This document shows, piece after piece, positions 17,406 through 25,699 of a stretch of DNA of 64,000 bases; positions within the stretch are counted from its first letter, which is position 1; each line of letters begins with the position of its first letter. A program made the translations under genes and the position numbers. Under the pieces are notes generated by a model. The model made no database searches and was not told the DNA's origin. It worked only from the letters and a program-made list of their open reading frames with translations. The DNA is from Evansella alkalicola (lineage in GTDB: Bacteria; Bacillota; Bacilli; Bacillales; Salisediminibacteriaceae): assembly GCF_019042735.1 (NCBI RefSeq), contig NZ_JAHQCR010000030.1, positions 124,001 through 188,000 of the forward strand, read 5' to 3'.

Positions 17406-18413
17406 ATGCAAGAGTTAACACATACAGAAAAAGTCTTTTCGGTGTTAGACACTGGAGCAGAACTATTAGAAAAAGAAGAAGATGTTACATATTTAGAAGC
17501 GTTAGCTGAAATAGGGGAAATGATATTTCAAGGAAGTATAACGAAATCACTAAATCCAGAATTAGAGAAGAAAGTAGTTCCTTTAATTGACGATATTAAT
17601 ACAATGTCAAATATATCAAAGGAAGAATATCGAAGGGCTATACAACTTGCAGTTTTAAAAGGGATGAAAGAAGCTACTCAACCACACCACGCCATGACAC
17701 CAGATGCTGTAAGCTTATTTATAGGCTACTTGGTTAAAAAGATATTAGGATATGAGCAATTAAAGGACAAACCAGCGGTAATTTTTGATCCAGCGGTAGG
17801 TTCAGGAAATTTGTTAACAGCAGTGATGAATCAAATCGGTGCTAAATCTAATGGGATTGGTGGAGAAGCAGACGAAACATTATTAAGACTATCTTACGTC
17901 AATTCTAATTTACAGGAACATTCTGTTGACCTGTTCCATCAAGATAGCGTATCCGCTCCATTTGTAGATAACATGGATGTGATTATAAGTGATTTGCCGG
18001 TAGGTTTTTATCCAAACGATGACATGGCCGTTAACTTTAAGCTCGCAGCTGATGAAGGTCATTCATATGTCCATCACTTATTAATAGAAAAATCTTTAAA
18101 ACATATTAAGCCAGGAGGTTTTTTATTCTTTATAGTGCCTAATTTTCTATTTGAAACAGAAGAAGCAAAAAAGCTTCATGAGTTTATTAAGAGTGAAGGA
18201 ATCATCTATTCCCTCATGCAATTACCAAAGACCATGTTTAAAAATGAAAAGTGGGGAAAAAGTATTCTTGTCCTTAGAAAAAAGAAGGAAGGGATCAAAA
18301 GTCCAAAACAAGCGTTATTAGTTGAATTACCATCTTTTTCAAATGAGGGTGCTCTAGGAGATATGGTACAGCGAATATCTTCTTGGTTTGATGAGCAACT
18401 AAAGGGCTCCTAA
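17406..18413 (+). CDS. ytxK: SAM-dependent methyltransferase, YtxK family
   Basis: 335 residues. A helical N-terminal region (about 1-95) is followed by a Rossmann-type methyltransferase with motif I IFDPAVGSGNLLTAV (about 128-142). The NPPY-like site is altered to SDLPVGFYP, as in the YtxK subgroup of adenine-specific methylases. Substrate unknown. Between tpx and ackA, as in B. subtilis. I chose ATG 17406 (AGGAGAGG seven bases ahead) over the ATG at 17388, which lies too far from the nearest ribosome site. Confidence 0.9.
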   Translation: MQELTHTEKVFSVLDTGAELLEKEEDVTYLEALAEIGEMIFQGSITKSLNPELEKKVVPLIDDINTMSNISKEEYRRAIQLAVLKGMKEATQPHHAMTPDAVSLFIGYLVKKILGYEQLKDKPAVIFDPAVGSGNLLTAVMNQIGAKSNGIGGEADETLLRLSYVNSNLQEHSVDLFHQDSVSAPFVDNMDVIISDLPVGFYPNDDMAVNFKLAADEGHSYVHHLLIEKSLKHIKPGGFLFFIVPNFLFETEEAKKLHEFIKSEGIIYSLMQLPKTMFKNEKWGKSILVLRKKKEGIKSPKQALLVELPSFSNEGALGDMVQRISSWFDEQLKGS

Positions 18414-18519
18414 TTTAGTTCACAAAAATTTCATTTTTGGGAAAATACTAGTTTTCTACTTCATCGATATCTGTATAGAAACAGGGGAACATAATAACTG
18501 ACAAGGTTATTTTGTAGTA

Positions 18520-18549
18520 TTGGAAGAATTTTGTCGACTGTACTATAAC
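18520..18549 (+). promoter_or_regulatory. Probable SigmaA promoter of ackA
   Basis: TTGGAA (18520-18525), 18 bases, TATAAC (18544-18549), giving a leader of about 145 bases. I could not see a convincing cre site, though B. subtilis ackA is CcpA-activated. Confidence 0.5.
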
Positions 18550-18698
18550 TGTAGTTTTCAAATACATGAAACAGATGTTGCAATTCTTAAAGTGCCGTGG
18601 TTTAATTATCTATGGTTAAAAACAAGGAACTTATGGGAGAAAAGAGTAGCATCTTTTTCAACATTGTTTTAATAAGTAGTAGAAGGAGCGGTTTTAGT

Positions 18699-19886
18699 AT
18701 GACAAAAATTATGGCGATCAATGCTGGTAGTTCGTCATTGAAATTCCAGTTGTTAGACATGCCAAGTGAGACTATATTAACTAAAGGGCTTGTTGAAAGA
18801 ATTGGATTAAATGATGCAATATTCACAATCGAGGTTGATGGAGAGAAAAAGAAAGAAGTTACAGATATAGAAGACCATGCAAAAGCTGTAAAGATCTTAT
18901 TAGACAAATTAACGGCATACAATATCATTAGTTCCCTTAGCGAAATTGACGGGATCGGCCATCGTGTTGTTCATGGTGGGGAGAAGTTTAATGATTCAGT
19001 ATTATTAAACGATCAAGTTATTGAAGGTATTGAAGAGGTATCTGAATTAGCACCTTTACACAACCCTGCAAACCTTGTCGGAATTCGAGCGTTTCTAGAG
19101 GTGTTACCAAACGTACCTTCAGTTGCAGTTTTTGATACAGCTTTTCATCAGACTATGCCAAAAGGTTCTTACCTATACAGCTTACCTTATGAGTATTATG
19201 AGGAATACGGAATTAGGAAGTATGGTTTCCATGGTACTTCTCACAAATATGTTTCTCAACGTGCAGCAGAGATTTTAGGACGTCCACTTGAGCATTTGCG
19301 TCTTATTTCCTGTCATTTAGGTAATGGAGCTAGTATAGCTGCGATTGAAGGTGGGAAATCCATTGATACATCCATGGGCTTTACACCACTTGCTGGTGTA
19401 ACTATGGGTACACGATCAGGTAATATTGACCCTGCTTTAATTCCTTATATTATGGAAAAAGCAGATTTATCTGCTGAAGAAGTAATAAACGTTTTAAATA
19501 AGAAAAGTGGTATGCTTGCATTATCAGGTTTTTCTAGTGACCTTCGTGATATTGAAATATCTGCAAATGAAGGTAATGAACGTGCTAAATTAGCCCTTGA
19601 AGTATTTACTTCAAGAATCCACAAATACATCGGTTCTTATGCAGCTCGCATGCACGGGTTAGATGCAGTTATATTTACAGCAGGTATTGGGGAAAACAGT
19701 GAAACTATTCGTGCTAAAGTAATGGAAGGGCTTGAGTTTATGGGAATTTACTGGGATCCTTCCCTAAATAAGGTTCATGGTGAGGAAGCGTTCTTAAACT
19801 ACCCTCATTCACCAGTAAAAGTGATTGTTATTCCAACAAATGAAGAAGTAATGATTGCTAGAGATACAGTTAGGTTAACTCAATAA
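18699..19886 (+). CDS. ackA: Acetate kinase
   Basis: 395 residues, equal to B. subtilis AckA. Interconverts acetyl phosphate and acetate with ADP/ATP in overflow metabolism. Family signatures: MAINAGSSSLKFQL at the N-terminus, GHRVVHGGEKF, FHGTSHKYVS, CHLGNGAS and the C-terminal TNEEVMIARDT. ATG 18699 has AGAAGGAG nine bases ahead; the 29-codon upstream extension is not conserved. Monocistronic with its own terminator. Confidence 0.97.
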   Translation: MTKIMAINAGSSSLKFQLLDMPSETILTKGLVERIGLNDAIFTIEVDGEKKKEVTDIEDHAKAVKILLDKLTAYNIISSLSEIDGIGHRVVHGGEKFNDSVLLNDQVIEGIEEVSELAPLHNPANLVGIRAFLEVLPNVPSVAVFDTAFHQTMPKGSYLYSLPYEYYEEYGIRKYGFHGTSHKYVSQRAAEILGRPLEHLRLISCHLGNGASIAAIEGGKSIDTSMGFTPLAGVTMGTRSGNIDPALIPYIMEKADLSAEEVINVLNKKSGMLALSGFSSDLRDIEISANEGNERAKLALEVFTSRIHKYIGSYAARMHGLDAVIFTAGIGENSETIRAKVMEGLEFMGIYWDPSLNKVHGEEAFLNYPHSPVKVIVIPTNEEVMIARDTVRLTQ

Positions 19887-19897
19887 CTTTTTCCTGA

Positions 19898-19929
19898 AGA
19901 GGATGTCCCAATGGGATATCCTCTTTTTA
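19898..19929 (+). terminator. Intrinsic terminator of ackA
   Basis: AGAGGATGTCCC pairs with GGGATATCCTCT around an AAT loop, followed by TTTTT. Confidence 0.9.
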
Positions 19930-19968
19930 AAAGGCTCTTTTCGTAAACTTTGTTGCTTTTTATAAAAA

Positions 19969-20096
19969 AGCTTGGAGAAGCGAAAGGTGGCGACTCCAGC
20001 GGGAAAAGCAATAGTCGAAGACCCCGCAGGGTGGTTTTTCCCGAGGAGGCTGAGGCATTACCCGCGGAAAGCGACCACCAGTAGCGTAGCCAAGCT
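19969..20096. repeat. Bacillaceae-type intergenic palindromic repeat element
   Basis: 128-bp element bounded by AGCTTGG (19969-19975) and CCAAGCT (20090-20096). Inside are GGTGG/CCACC arms and the phrases CGACTCCAGCGGGAAAAGC, GAAGACCCCGCAGG, GAGGAGGCTGAGGC and CCCGCGGAAAGCGACC. From memory, this GC-rich pattern recurs between genes in many Bacillaceae genomes; mechanism and origin are unclear. It fills the gap between ackA and the EcsC-family gene. Confidence 0.8.
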
Positions 20097-20219
20097 AAAT
20101 AATTATGTATTAAACAACAATCTGTTAGAAAAGAGCTTTTTAAAATGATCAAATATGTGATGAATTATAATAATGAAAATATATATAGAATAGATACCAT
20201 ATGGGAAGGGAGCTTAACC

Positions 20220-21083
20220 ATGTCATTGTCTCATAGGGATATGCAAGTATGGAATGAAATTGAAATGTGGGAGAGTAGACACTTTTCAGAGAAAGGTACA
20301 GATTTTTCCCTTACTTATCAAAAATGGGTGAATTCACGCTTAAAAAAAATTCAAGGTACAACAGCTAAGAATTTGTTGACGAAGTTGGATAATATATTGT
20401 TTCACCTTCAAGCATTTGTTCAACAAGGTCGCTTTGATCAGCAGGCAAAGGACAACATTTTTTCCCAAGCTAGAATATTTCGTTCGGACATTTATTCTAC
20501 GGAAGATATGCAAAAATTAACTATTGATCAATTACGATTCATTGCAAAAAAAGAACTCGCTAAACAAAGGTTGACTGCTTTAGCCCAAGGAGGTTTAACG
20601 GGTGTTGGGGGTCTTGCATTTACATTAAGTGATTTGCCATTTATGTTGACCATTAACTTAAGAACTGTACAACTAATGTCTATGATATATGGTTACGATT
20701 TAAGAAGGCCCTATGAAATGATGATGGTATTGAAAGTTTTTCATGCAATCTCGTTGCCGAAAGCTTTACAAGAAAATGCATGGAATCAACTGATTAACGA
20801 AATTAGATCAAATGAAGAGGAAGAGTGGTTATTCTATGAGGGGGATGAAGAAGTAACGAGTAAAGCATGGATGCAGAGGCCACTTAATCATATATTTAAG
20901 CTCATCATGTTAAATTTTTTGAGGAAAAAACTAATCCAAGGGATACCAATAATCAGTATTGCTACAGGTGCCGGGCTTAACTATCAATTTGCCCGTCATA
21001 TAGCTGAAAGCTCACATATGTTTTATCAAAAACGTTTTCTGATGGAAAAACACCCATCGGAACTTTTAATGGTTAATAAGTAA
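20220..21083 (+). CDS. EcsC-family protein
   Basis: 287 residues resembling EcsC, the third component encoded with the EcsAB transporter. The hallmark is the glycine-rich amphipathic stretch AQGGLTGVGGLAFTLSDLPFM (about 138-158, shown in two runs: AQGGLTGVGG, then LAFTLSDLPFM), followed by helices and IPIISIATGAGLNYQFARHIA near the C-terminus. Function unknown, possibly membrane-associated. No ecsAB genes lie nearby. ATG 20220 follows GGAAGGGAG; the upstream extension from 20145 has no ribosome site. Confidence 0.8.
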   Translation: MSLSHRDMQVWNEIEMWESRHFSEKGTDFSLTYQKWVNSRLKKIQGTTAKNLLTKLDNILFHLQAFVQQGRFDQQAKDNIFSQARIFRSDIYSTEDMQKLTIDQLRFIAKKELAKQRLTALAQGGLTGVGGLAFTLSDLPFMLTINLRTVQLMSMIYGYDLRRPYEMMMVLKVFHAISLPKALQENAWNQLINEIRSNEEEEWLFYEGDEEVTSKAWMQRPLNHIFKLIMLNFLRKKLIQGIPIISIATGAGLNYQFARHIAESSHMFYQKRFLMEKHPSELLMVNK

Positions 21084-21088
21084 ACAAA

Positions 21089-21126
21089 AAGTGGGATCAT
21101 GTATGATGAGATACATGATTCCACTT
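21089..21126 (+). terminator. Long perfect hairpin after the EcsC-family gene
   Basis: AAGTGGGATCATGTAT pairs with ATACATGATTCCACTT (16 bp, one G-U pair) with a six-base loop, five bases after the stop. The T-tract is weak (ATTCT). Confidence 0.75.
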
Positions 21127-21137
21127 ATTCTAAAATG

Positions 21138-21201
21138 CGCGACTTCTACTGTCATTCCTCCACTGCCCTACGCTCGTGCTCATAGGCGCTTACGCTTTTC
21201 T
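21138..21201. repeat. Short intergenic repeat, copy 1
   Basis: Shares GCG(C/G)GACTTCTA-type start and GGCGCTT-nn-GCTTTTCTT end with the sequence at 35740-35795. The end can fold as AGGCG-CTTA-CGCTT before T-rich DNA. It abuts the stop of the 103-residue gene on the minus strand. Confidence 0.6.
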
Positions 21202-21202
21202 T

Positions 21203-21514
21203 TTAATGATGGATTTTTTTCACTTCAACTTCTTCCCCAGATCGATACCATATCCATAAATCATTAATCGCTGATGCTAATTCTGCAATCTCAGCATTCA
21301 ATTCACAACTCTTATCAAAATGATCTTCGTTATATAATTGATACTGAAGCCTGTTGATGTCTGATTCTAGTTCCTTAATTCTGTCGGGGATATCCCCGCG
21401 AATGTTCTCCCATTTTTCCATAATCGCAAATTGCGTATCAGGTTGTAGGTCCTCCCAATCGTTTTCGAAAAAAGGAACAGGTATCCCTAATCTTTCATCA
21501 AAGGTAAAATGCAT
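21203..21514 (-). CDS. Conserved-looking small protein, function unknown
   Basis: 103 residues, no signal or membrane segment. The N-terminal HFTFDERLGIPVPFFENDWEDL is followed by helical, acidic, coiled-coil-like sequence (ERIKELESDINRLQYQLYNE type) and an aromatic WIWYRSGEEVEVKKIHH tail. I do not recognise the family. AAAGGAGG lies 11 bases before the ATG, and it starts 21 bases after the universal stress protein gene, so the two are probably co-transcribed and could act together. Confidence 0.75.
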   Translation of the reverse strand: MHFTFDERLGIPVPFFENDWEDLQPDTQFAIMEKWENIRGDIPDRIKELESDINRLQYQLYNEDHFDKSCELNAEIAELASAINDLWIWYRSGEEVEVKKIHH

Positions 21515-21535
21515 GACTCTATTTACCTCCTTTCT

Positions 21536-21976
21536 TTAGTCTTTTCTTACTATTAATACGTCACATCGAGCATGTCTTGCAATATATTCTGAAACACTTC
21601 CAATTAAAAACCTTTCTACGGCATTTAACCCTGTAGCACCAGTAACTATTAAGTCTACAACATGTGTTTTTGCAACATCTTTAATAATTTTTACTTTAGG
21701 AGAGCCATAATCAATAATCATCGTAACATCAGTAACACCTTCATCAATTGCCTGCTCTTTATACTCTGTTAGCAACTCTTCTGCATATTTCTCCGCTTCT
21801 GTAAAAATCATGCGGTCATAGTGCTCAACCGACGGGAAGGTCCGTGTATCTACAACATGCACAATGAGCAACTTGGCACCATGTTCAGTTGCGAGCATAA
21901 TTGCCCTTTTTAAAGCTCTTCTTGCTTCATCAGAACCATCTACAGCAACTAAAATCGTCTTATAGTGAACAGACAT
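21536..21976 (-). CDS. Universal stress protein, UspA family
   Basis: 146-residue alpha/beta nucleotide-binding fold. N-terminal YKTILVAVDGSDEARRAL is followed by LLIVHVVDT. The ATP-binding glycine motif near the C-terminus is GATGLNAVERFLIGSVSEYI (G-2x-G-9x-G-S pattern), so this is the ATP-binding class. ATG 21976 has AAGGAGG nine bases ahead; the GTG at 21985 touches that site. It leads a probable two-gene operon with the 103-residue unknown. Confidence 0.92.
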   Translation of the reverse strand: MSVHYKTILVAVDGSDEARRALKRAIMLATEHGAKLLIVHVVDTRTFPSVEHYDRMIFTEAEKYAEELLTEYKEQAIDEGVTDVTMIIDYGSPKVKIIKDVAKTHVVDLIVTGATGLNAVERFLIGSVSEYIARHARCDVLIVRKD

Positions 21977-22173
21977 TTTTATCACCCTCCTTAAGGGTAG
22001 TTGTTTCTTACCTAATCTTATTATATCAAAAAATTCAAACAGTTTGAGAAATTATGAGCAATTGCAACGAAATAGACAAAATATTAATAAATGCGTGTAC
22101 TTTTACAAATGGAAGGAGCAATCAGTATAATATAGATAGATAGGACTTTTTTTTGAAATGAGGGATTGTGCTC

Positions 22174-22929
22174 ATGCGTCATGCATTGATTACAGCTGGT
22201 TCAAAGGGCTTGGGGAAAAAAGTGACGGAGCGTCTTTTAAACGATGGCTTTTCTGTAACTGTTACATATCGCAGCGATGATGGATTAGACGAAATCAAAA
22301 ATGAATGGAAATCATACATTAGTAAGCTTCAGTTTATAAAGGCTGATGTAACAATTAAAAGTGACTTAATGCGTGCTGTACAAGAAACAGTGGAAAAATG
22401 GGGAAGAATTGATGTCCTTGTTATGAATGCGGGGCCATACATATTTGAAAGAAAGAAACTCCTTGACTACTCCGAGGATGAATGGCAACGGATGATTAGA
22501 GGGAACCTTGACTCCGCATTTTATTTATTAAAGGAAACTATTCCTGTAATGAGGAAACAAAAATTTGGTCGGATCGTTTCCTATGCTTTTCAGGGGGCAG
22601 ACCATTCTCCCGGTTGGTTATACCGTTCGGCTTTTGCAGCAGCAAAGGTAGGACTGGTTTCATTAACCAAAACAATAGCCATCGAAGAGGCTGAGTATGG
22701 TATAACTGCAAATGTTGTTTGTCCAGGAGAGATTGTTGGAAAAATGAAAGAAGCTTCAATTGAAGAAGCAAGTGCTTTAAATGTGGAAAAAACACCTGTA
22801 GGTAGATCAGGTACTGGAGAAGATATCGCAAGGACAGTAAGTTTTTTAACTGCGGATCATGCAGATATGGTTACTGGAGCAGTCATTGAAGTAACTGGTG
22901 GAATAGACGTCCTTCATAAATACCGTTAG
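22174..22929 (+). CDS. ytkK: Short-chain dehydrogenase/reductase-like protein YtkK, atypical active site
   Basis: 251-residue SDR fold: cofactor motif ITAGSKGLGKKV near the N-terminus, NAG at about residues 88-90, and C-terminal VTGAVIEVTGGID. The catalytic YxxxK reads FAAAK (in YRSAFAAAKVGL), so Phe replaces Tyr, and the residue 13 before it is Gly, not Ser. Either the Tyr four residues earlier substitutes or the protein is not a standard reductase. B. subtilis YtkK, next to ytkL, is the syntenic counterpart. ATG 22174 has GAGGG nine bases ahead. Confidence 0.85.
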   Translation: MRHALITAGSKGLGKKVTERLLNDGFSVTVTYRSDDGLDEIKNEWKSYISKLQFIKADVTIKSDLMRAVQETVEKWGRIDVLVMNAGPYIFERKKLLDYSEDEWQRMIRGNLDSAFYLLKETIPVMRKQKFGRIVSYAFQGADHSPGWLYRSAFAAAKVGLVSLTKTIAIEEAEYGITANVVCPGEIVGKMKEASIEEASALNVEKTPVGRSGTGEDIARTVSFLTADHADMVTGAVIEVTGGIDVLHKYR

Positions 22930-22981
22930 ATTAGGTATAAATCTATATTGTAAGCCTCAAACTGATCTTGAGGTGATAACA

Positions 22982-23362
22982 ATGGTTTATAGAAAATTAT
23001 TAACTGCTTCATTATTGATATTATTTCTTGTCTTAGGTTCTCAATCATACGGTGCATATAGTGAATGGAATGAATATGCCACATTTAAAATAACGATTGA
23101 AGCTGAAGGTATCATTTATGAATGGGAGTATGAGAACCCAGATTCCTTTGAATATGAAATAGAAAATAGAATTTATAGAGGAATAGAAGCAAAGGAATCA
23201 TTTGAGGAAATACTGGCTATATTGGATCTATCCAAAGATACCATTGTGGACGAAGAAATTTCCTTGTTGAGGGAAAAGGGTTTAGGTGATATTGAACGAG
23301 TGGAGGTACGTCAAAGGGACCGCAATTTATTTTTAACAACATGGTTGTGGAGTAAAGAGTAG
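22982..23362 (+). CDS. Small secreted or membrane-anchored protein, function unknown
   Basis: 126 residues with an N-terminal hydrophobic signal (LLTASLLILFLVLGSQSYGAY, about residues 6-26), then an acidic, aromatic exported region rich in E, Y and W (EWEYENPDSFEYEIENR). No lipobox is present. I do not recognise the family. ATG 22982 follows GAGGTG by six bases; the GTG nine bases earlier overlaps that site. A perfect terminator follows. Confidence 0.75.
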   Translation: MVYRKLLTASLLILFLVLGSQSYGAYSEWNEYATFKITIEAEGIIYEWEYENPDSFEYEIENRIYRGIEAKESFEEILAILDLSKDTIVDEEISLLREKGLGDIERVEVRQRDRNLFLTTWLWSKE

Positions 23363-23377
23363 TATAAATGAAACTAG

Positions 23378-23422
23378 AACTTACGAAAGGTAGGATAGTA
23401 TTCCTTTCGTAAGTTTTTTTTG
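23378..23422 (+). terminator. Intrinsic terminator between convergent genes
   Basis: Perfect 13-bp stem AACTTACGAAAGG / CCTTTCGTAAGTT, 12-base loop, then TTTTT. Confidence 0.92.
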
Positions 23423-23432
23423 TTTGGGTATC

Positions 23433-24533
23433 TTATGGCACGATTGTTAATTCTTTTGGGAATTTCGTTAATGTCTCATAACCATCTTCTGTAATGAGTA
23501 CATCGTCTTCAATACGAACCCCTACTTTATTTGGTATGTATAAACCGGGTTCAATCGTAAGGGTTATACCAGCTTGTAATGGTTCATCATTTGTCTCGTT
23601 AAGAGATGGGAACTCATGCACCTCTATGCCTAACCCGTGTCCTATTCTATGTGGGAAGTAACCGTCCAAGCCCACTCCTTTAAAGAAACCTCTAGCAGCT
23701 TTGTCTAGGTTTGATATTGGATTGCCAGGCTCACATTCATTTAGTGCGGCTTGTTGAGCTTGTAATACTGCTTCATATATATTTTTATCATGATCTGTTA
23801 CATGATCAAAAAATACAGTGCGAGTGATGTCACTGCAATACCCTTGCCACACAACACCTAAATCGAATAAAACACTATCTCCCTTTTTCAGTTTTCTGTC
23901 TCCAGGATTCCCGTGAGGATCTCCACCCTTTTCACCAAAGAGGACCATGGTTGAAAAAGACATCTCTCGAATTCCAGCTTTCTTTAACTCGAATTCGATA
24001 GTCGCCAAGACTTCCAATTCTGTGATACCTTCCTTTAGTGCTCCGATTCCAACTTGAATACCATAGTCTGCGAGTTTTGCCGCTTCACGAAGATTTCTAA
24101 TTTCATCATCACTCTTAATCAGTCTACTGTTTAACACTACCTCATCTACTTCAATAAGTTCAGTTAAAGGGCAAATTTGAGTAAGGTATTTTACTCTCTC
24201 CCAGCTTAAGAGTTTCTCGATGGCCATTTTATTAGGTGATAAATTACGAGACCTTAATGCATTGTTAATTTTCTCCCAAGGGTTTTCAGTATCTGTATAG
24301 CCAATAATTTCACCTGTAGAGAAAATGGATTGTACTTGGTTCACTTCCATCCCAGGGCATACCATGAAAGGCTGATCATTTTGTGGAATAAAGATAGCGA
24401 CAAGTCGTTCGTGTGGATCAGTATCAAAGCCGCTATAATAGAAAACATTTGCCCTAGTTTGACACATAATGATATCAATATCACTATCCTTCATCCATTG
24501 TTTCAGTTTCGACATACGTTTTTCTAGTAGCAT
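23433..24533 (-). CDS. M24-family Xaa-Pro aminopeptidase/dipeptidase
   Basis: 366-residue pita-bread metallopeptidase with an N-terminal creatinase-like domain (about 1-130). Metal ligands are visible: Asp in FDLGVVWQGYCSDITRT, His in GHGLGIEVHEFP, Glu in TIEPGLYIP and Glu in GVRIEDDVLIT. Cleaves peptides before or after proline; the exact specificity cannot be read. It resembles B. subtilis PapA/PapB (YqhT, YkvY) in length. ATG follows AAAGGGGAGG. Confidence 0.92.
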   Translation of the reverse strand: MLLEKRMSKLKQWMKDSDIDIIMCQTRANVFYYSGFDTDPHERLVAIFIPQNDQPFMVCPGMEVNQVQSIFSTGEIIGYTDTENPWEKINNALRSRNLSPNKMAIEKLLSWERVKYLTQICPLTELIEVDEVVLNSRLIKSDDEIRNLREAAKLADYGIQVGIGALKEGITELEVLATIEFELKKAGIREMSFSTMVLFGEKGGDPHGNPGDRKLKKGDSVLFDLGVVWQGYCSDITRTVFFDHVTDHDKNIYEAVLQAQQAALNECEPGNPISNLDKAARGFFKGVGLDGYFPHRIGHGLGIEVHEFPSLNETNDEPLQAGITLTIEPGLYIPNKVGVRIEDDVLITEDGYETLTKFPKELTIVP

Positions 24534-24675
24534 TGTCTACCTCCCCTTTGATGTGCTGGTAATATCTTAACATAAATTTGTATTAATTAATGAAAATTCA
24601 ATGAATAAAAGGAGTTCCACCCGGGAATCTAGTATTTATGTGTAGTGGGAAAAATAATAAAAGGGAGATGATTAA

Positions 24676-25359
24676 GTGAAGGTTTCATTTCATGGCCATT
24701 CTGTAGTGAACATAGAGACGAAAGGTACTAGAATCATCATTGATCCATTTATTAGTGGGAATGGATCAACAGACTTAGTAGCTGAAAATGTAAAGGTTGA
24801 CGTGATTTTGTTGACACATGGACATAATGATCATGTAGGGGATACTGTGTCACTGGCAAAAGCAAATGATGCCCTAGTAGTAGCGTCATTTGAATTGGCT
24901 ACATACCTTGGGTGGCAAGGTGTAAATGTACACCCAATGCACATTGGTGGCGCACACCATTTTGATTTCGGCACTGTAAAATATACTCAGGCTTTTCACG
25001 GATCTTCTTATACAGAAGAAGAGAATCAGCGTATTGTTTATACTGGTATGCCAGGAGGGATTTTGTTTTCAGCAGAAGAAAAAACTATCTATCATGCTGG
25101 AGATACGGCTCTTTTTTCAGATATGAAGCTAATTGGAGAAAGAAATAATATTGACCTTGCATTCTTACCGATCGGAGACAATTTCACAATGGGACCTGAG
25201 GACGCGCTACTTGCTGCTGAATGGGTGAAGGCTAAAAAGGTTGTTCCTATGCATTATAATACATTTCCAGTAATTGAACAGGATCCTGAACTTTTTGCGA
25301 ATGCTGTTAAGCCAGGGAAAGGAATAGTTTTGAAAGCAGGGGAGTCAATAGAGTTATAA
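24676..25359 (+). CDS. ytkL: UPF0173 metal-dependent hydrolase YtkL
   Basis: 227-residue metallo-beta-lactamase fold, identical in length to B. subtilis YtkL. The metal motif HxHxDH is at residues 48-53 (LTHGHNDHVGD), with further ligands in YHAGDTALF and PMHYNTFPV. Substrate unknown. The GTG start has GGGAGATG ahead. In B. subtilis it is adjacent to ytkK; here the peptidase gene intervenes on the opposite strand. Confidence 0.93.
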   Translation: MKVSFHGHSVVNIETKGTRIIIDPFISGNGSTDLVAENVKVDVILLTHGHNDHVGDTVSLAKANDALVVASFELATYLGWQGVNVHPMHIGGAHHFDFGTVKYTQAFHGSSYTEEENQRIVYTGMPGGILFSAEEKTIYHAGDTALFSDMKLIGERNNIDLAFLPIGDNFTMGPEDALLAAEWVKAKKVVPMHYNTFPVIEQDPELFANAVKPGKGIVLKAGESIEL

Positions 25360-25407
25360 GCTTTTGAGAATTTTTATTGATGGTTGGAAAAAAATAGATA
25401 AGAATTA

Positions 25408-25512
25408 GAGGCTGGGACAAAAGTCTTTAACATATGAGAAACGCGAACATTTCTTGAGCTTTATTAATATGTTCGTATTTCCAGTTAAAACACTTAATGA
25501 TGTCCCAGCCTC
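25408..25512. repeat. GAGGCTGGGACA inverted-repeat element
   Basis: 105 bp bounded by a perfect 12-bp inverted repeat, GAGGCTGGGACA (25408-25419) and TGTCCCAGCCTC (25501-25512), with an inner CGAACAT/ATGTTCG stem. From memory, elements with this exact arm are scattered between genes in Bacillaceae and relatives. The rest of the 340-base gap to ytoI holds nothing I can assign. Confidence 0.85.
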
Positions 25513-25699
25513 ATGTTCATTAATCTATAAATTATAAAGATTGTATTAAGGGCTAATCAATCTCTTTACCCATATATACATATATTTATTCTTACACAAT
25601 TTGATCTTGATGTCTTTCACCTACACCATTATAATTGTAGTAGTACAGTTTTTGACGAATATATAAAACAGATTTTTAAAAAAGGAAGTGAGCCGCTCA

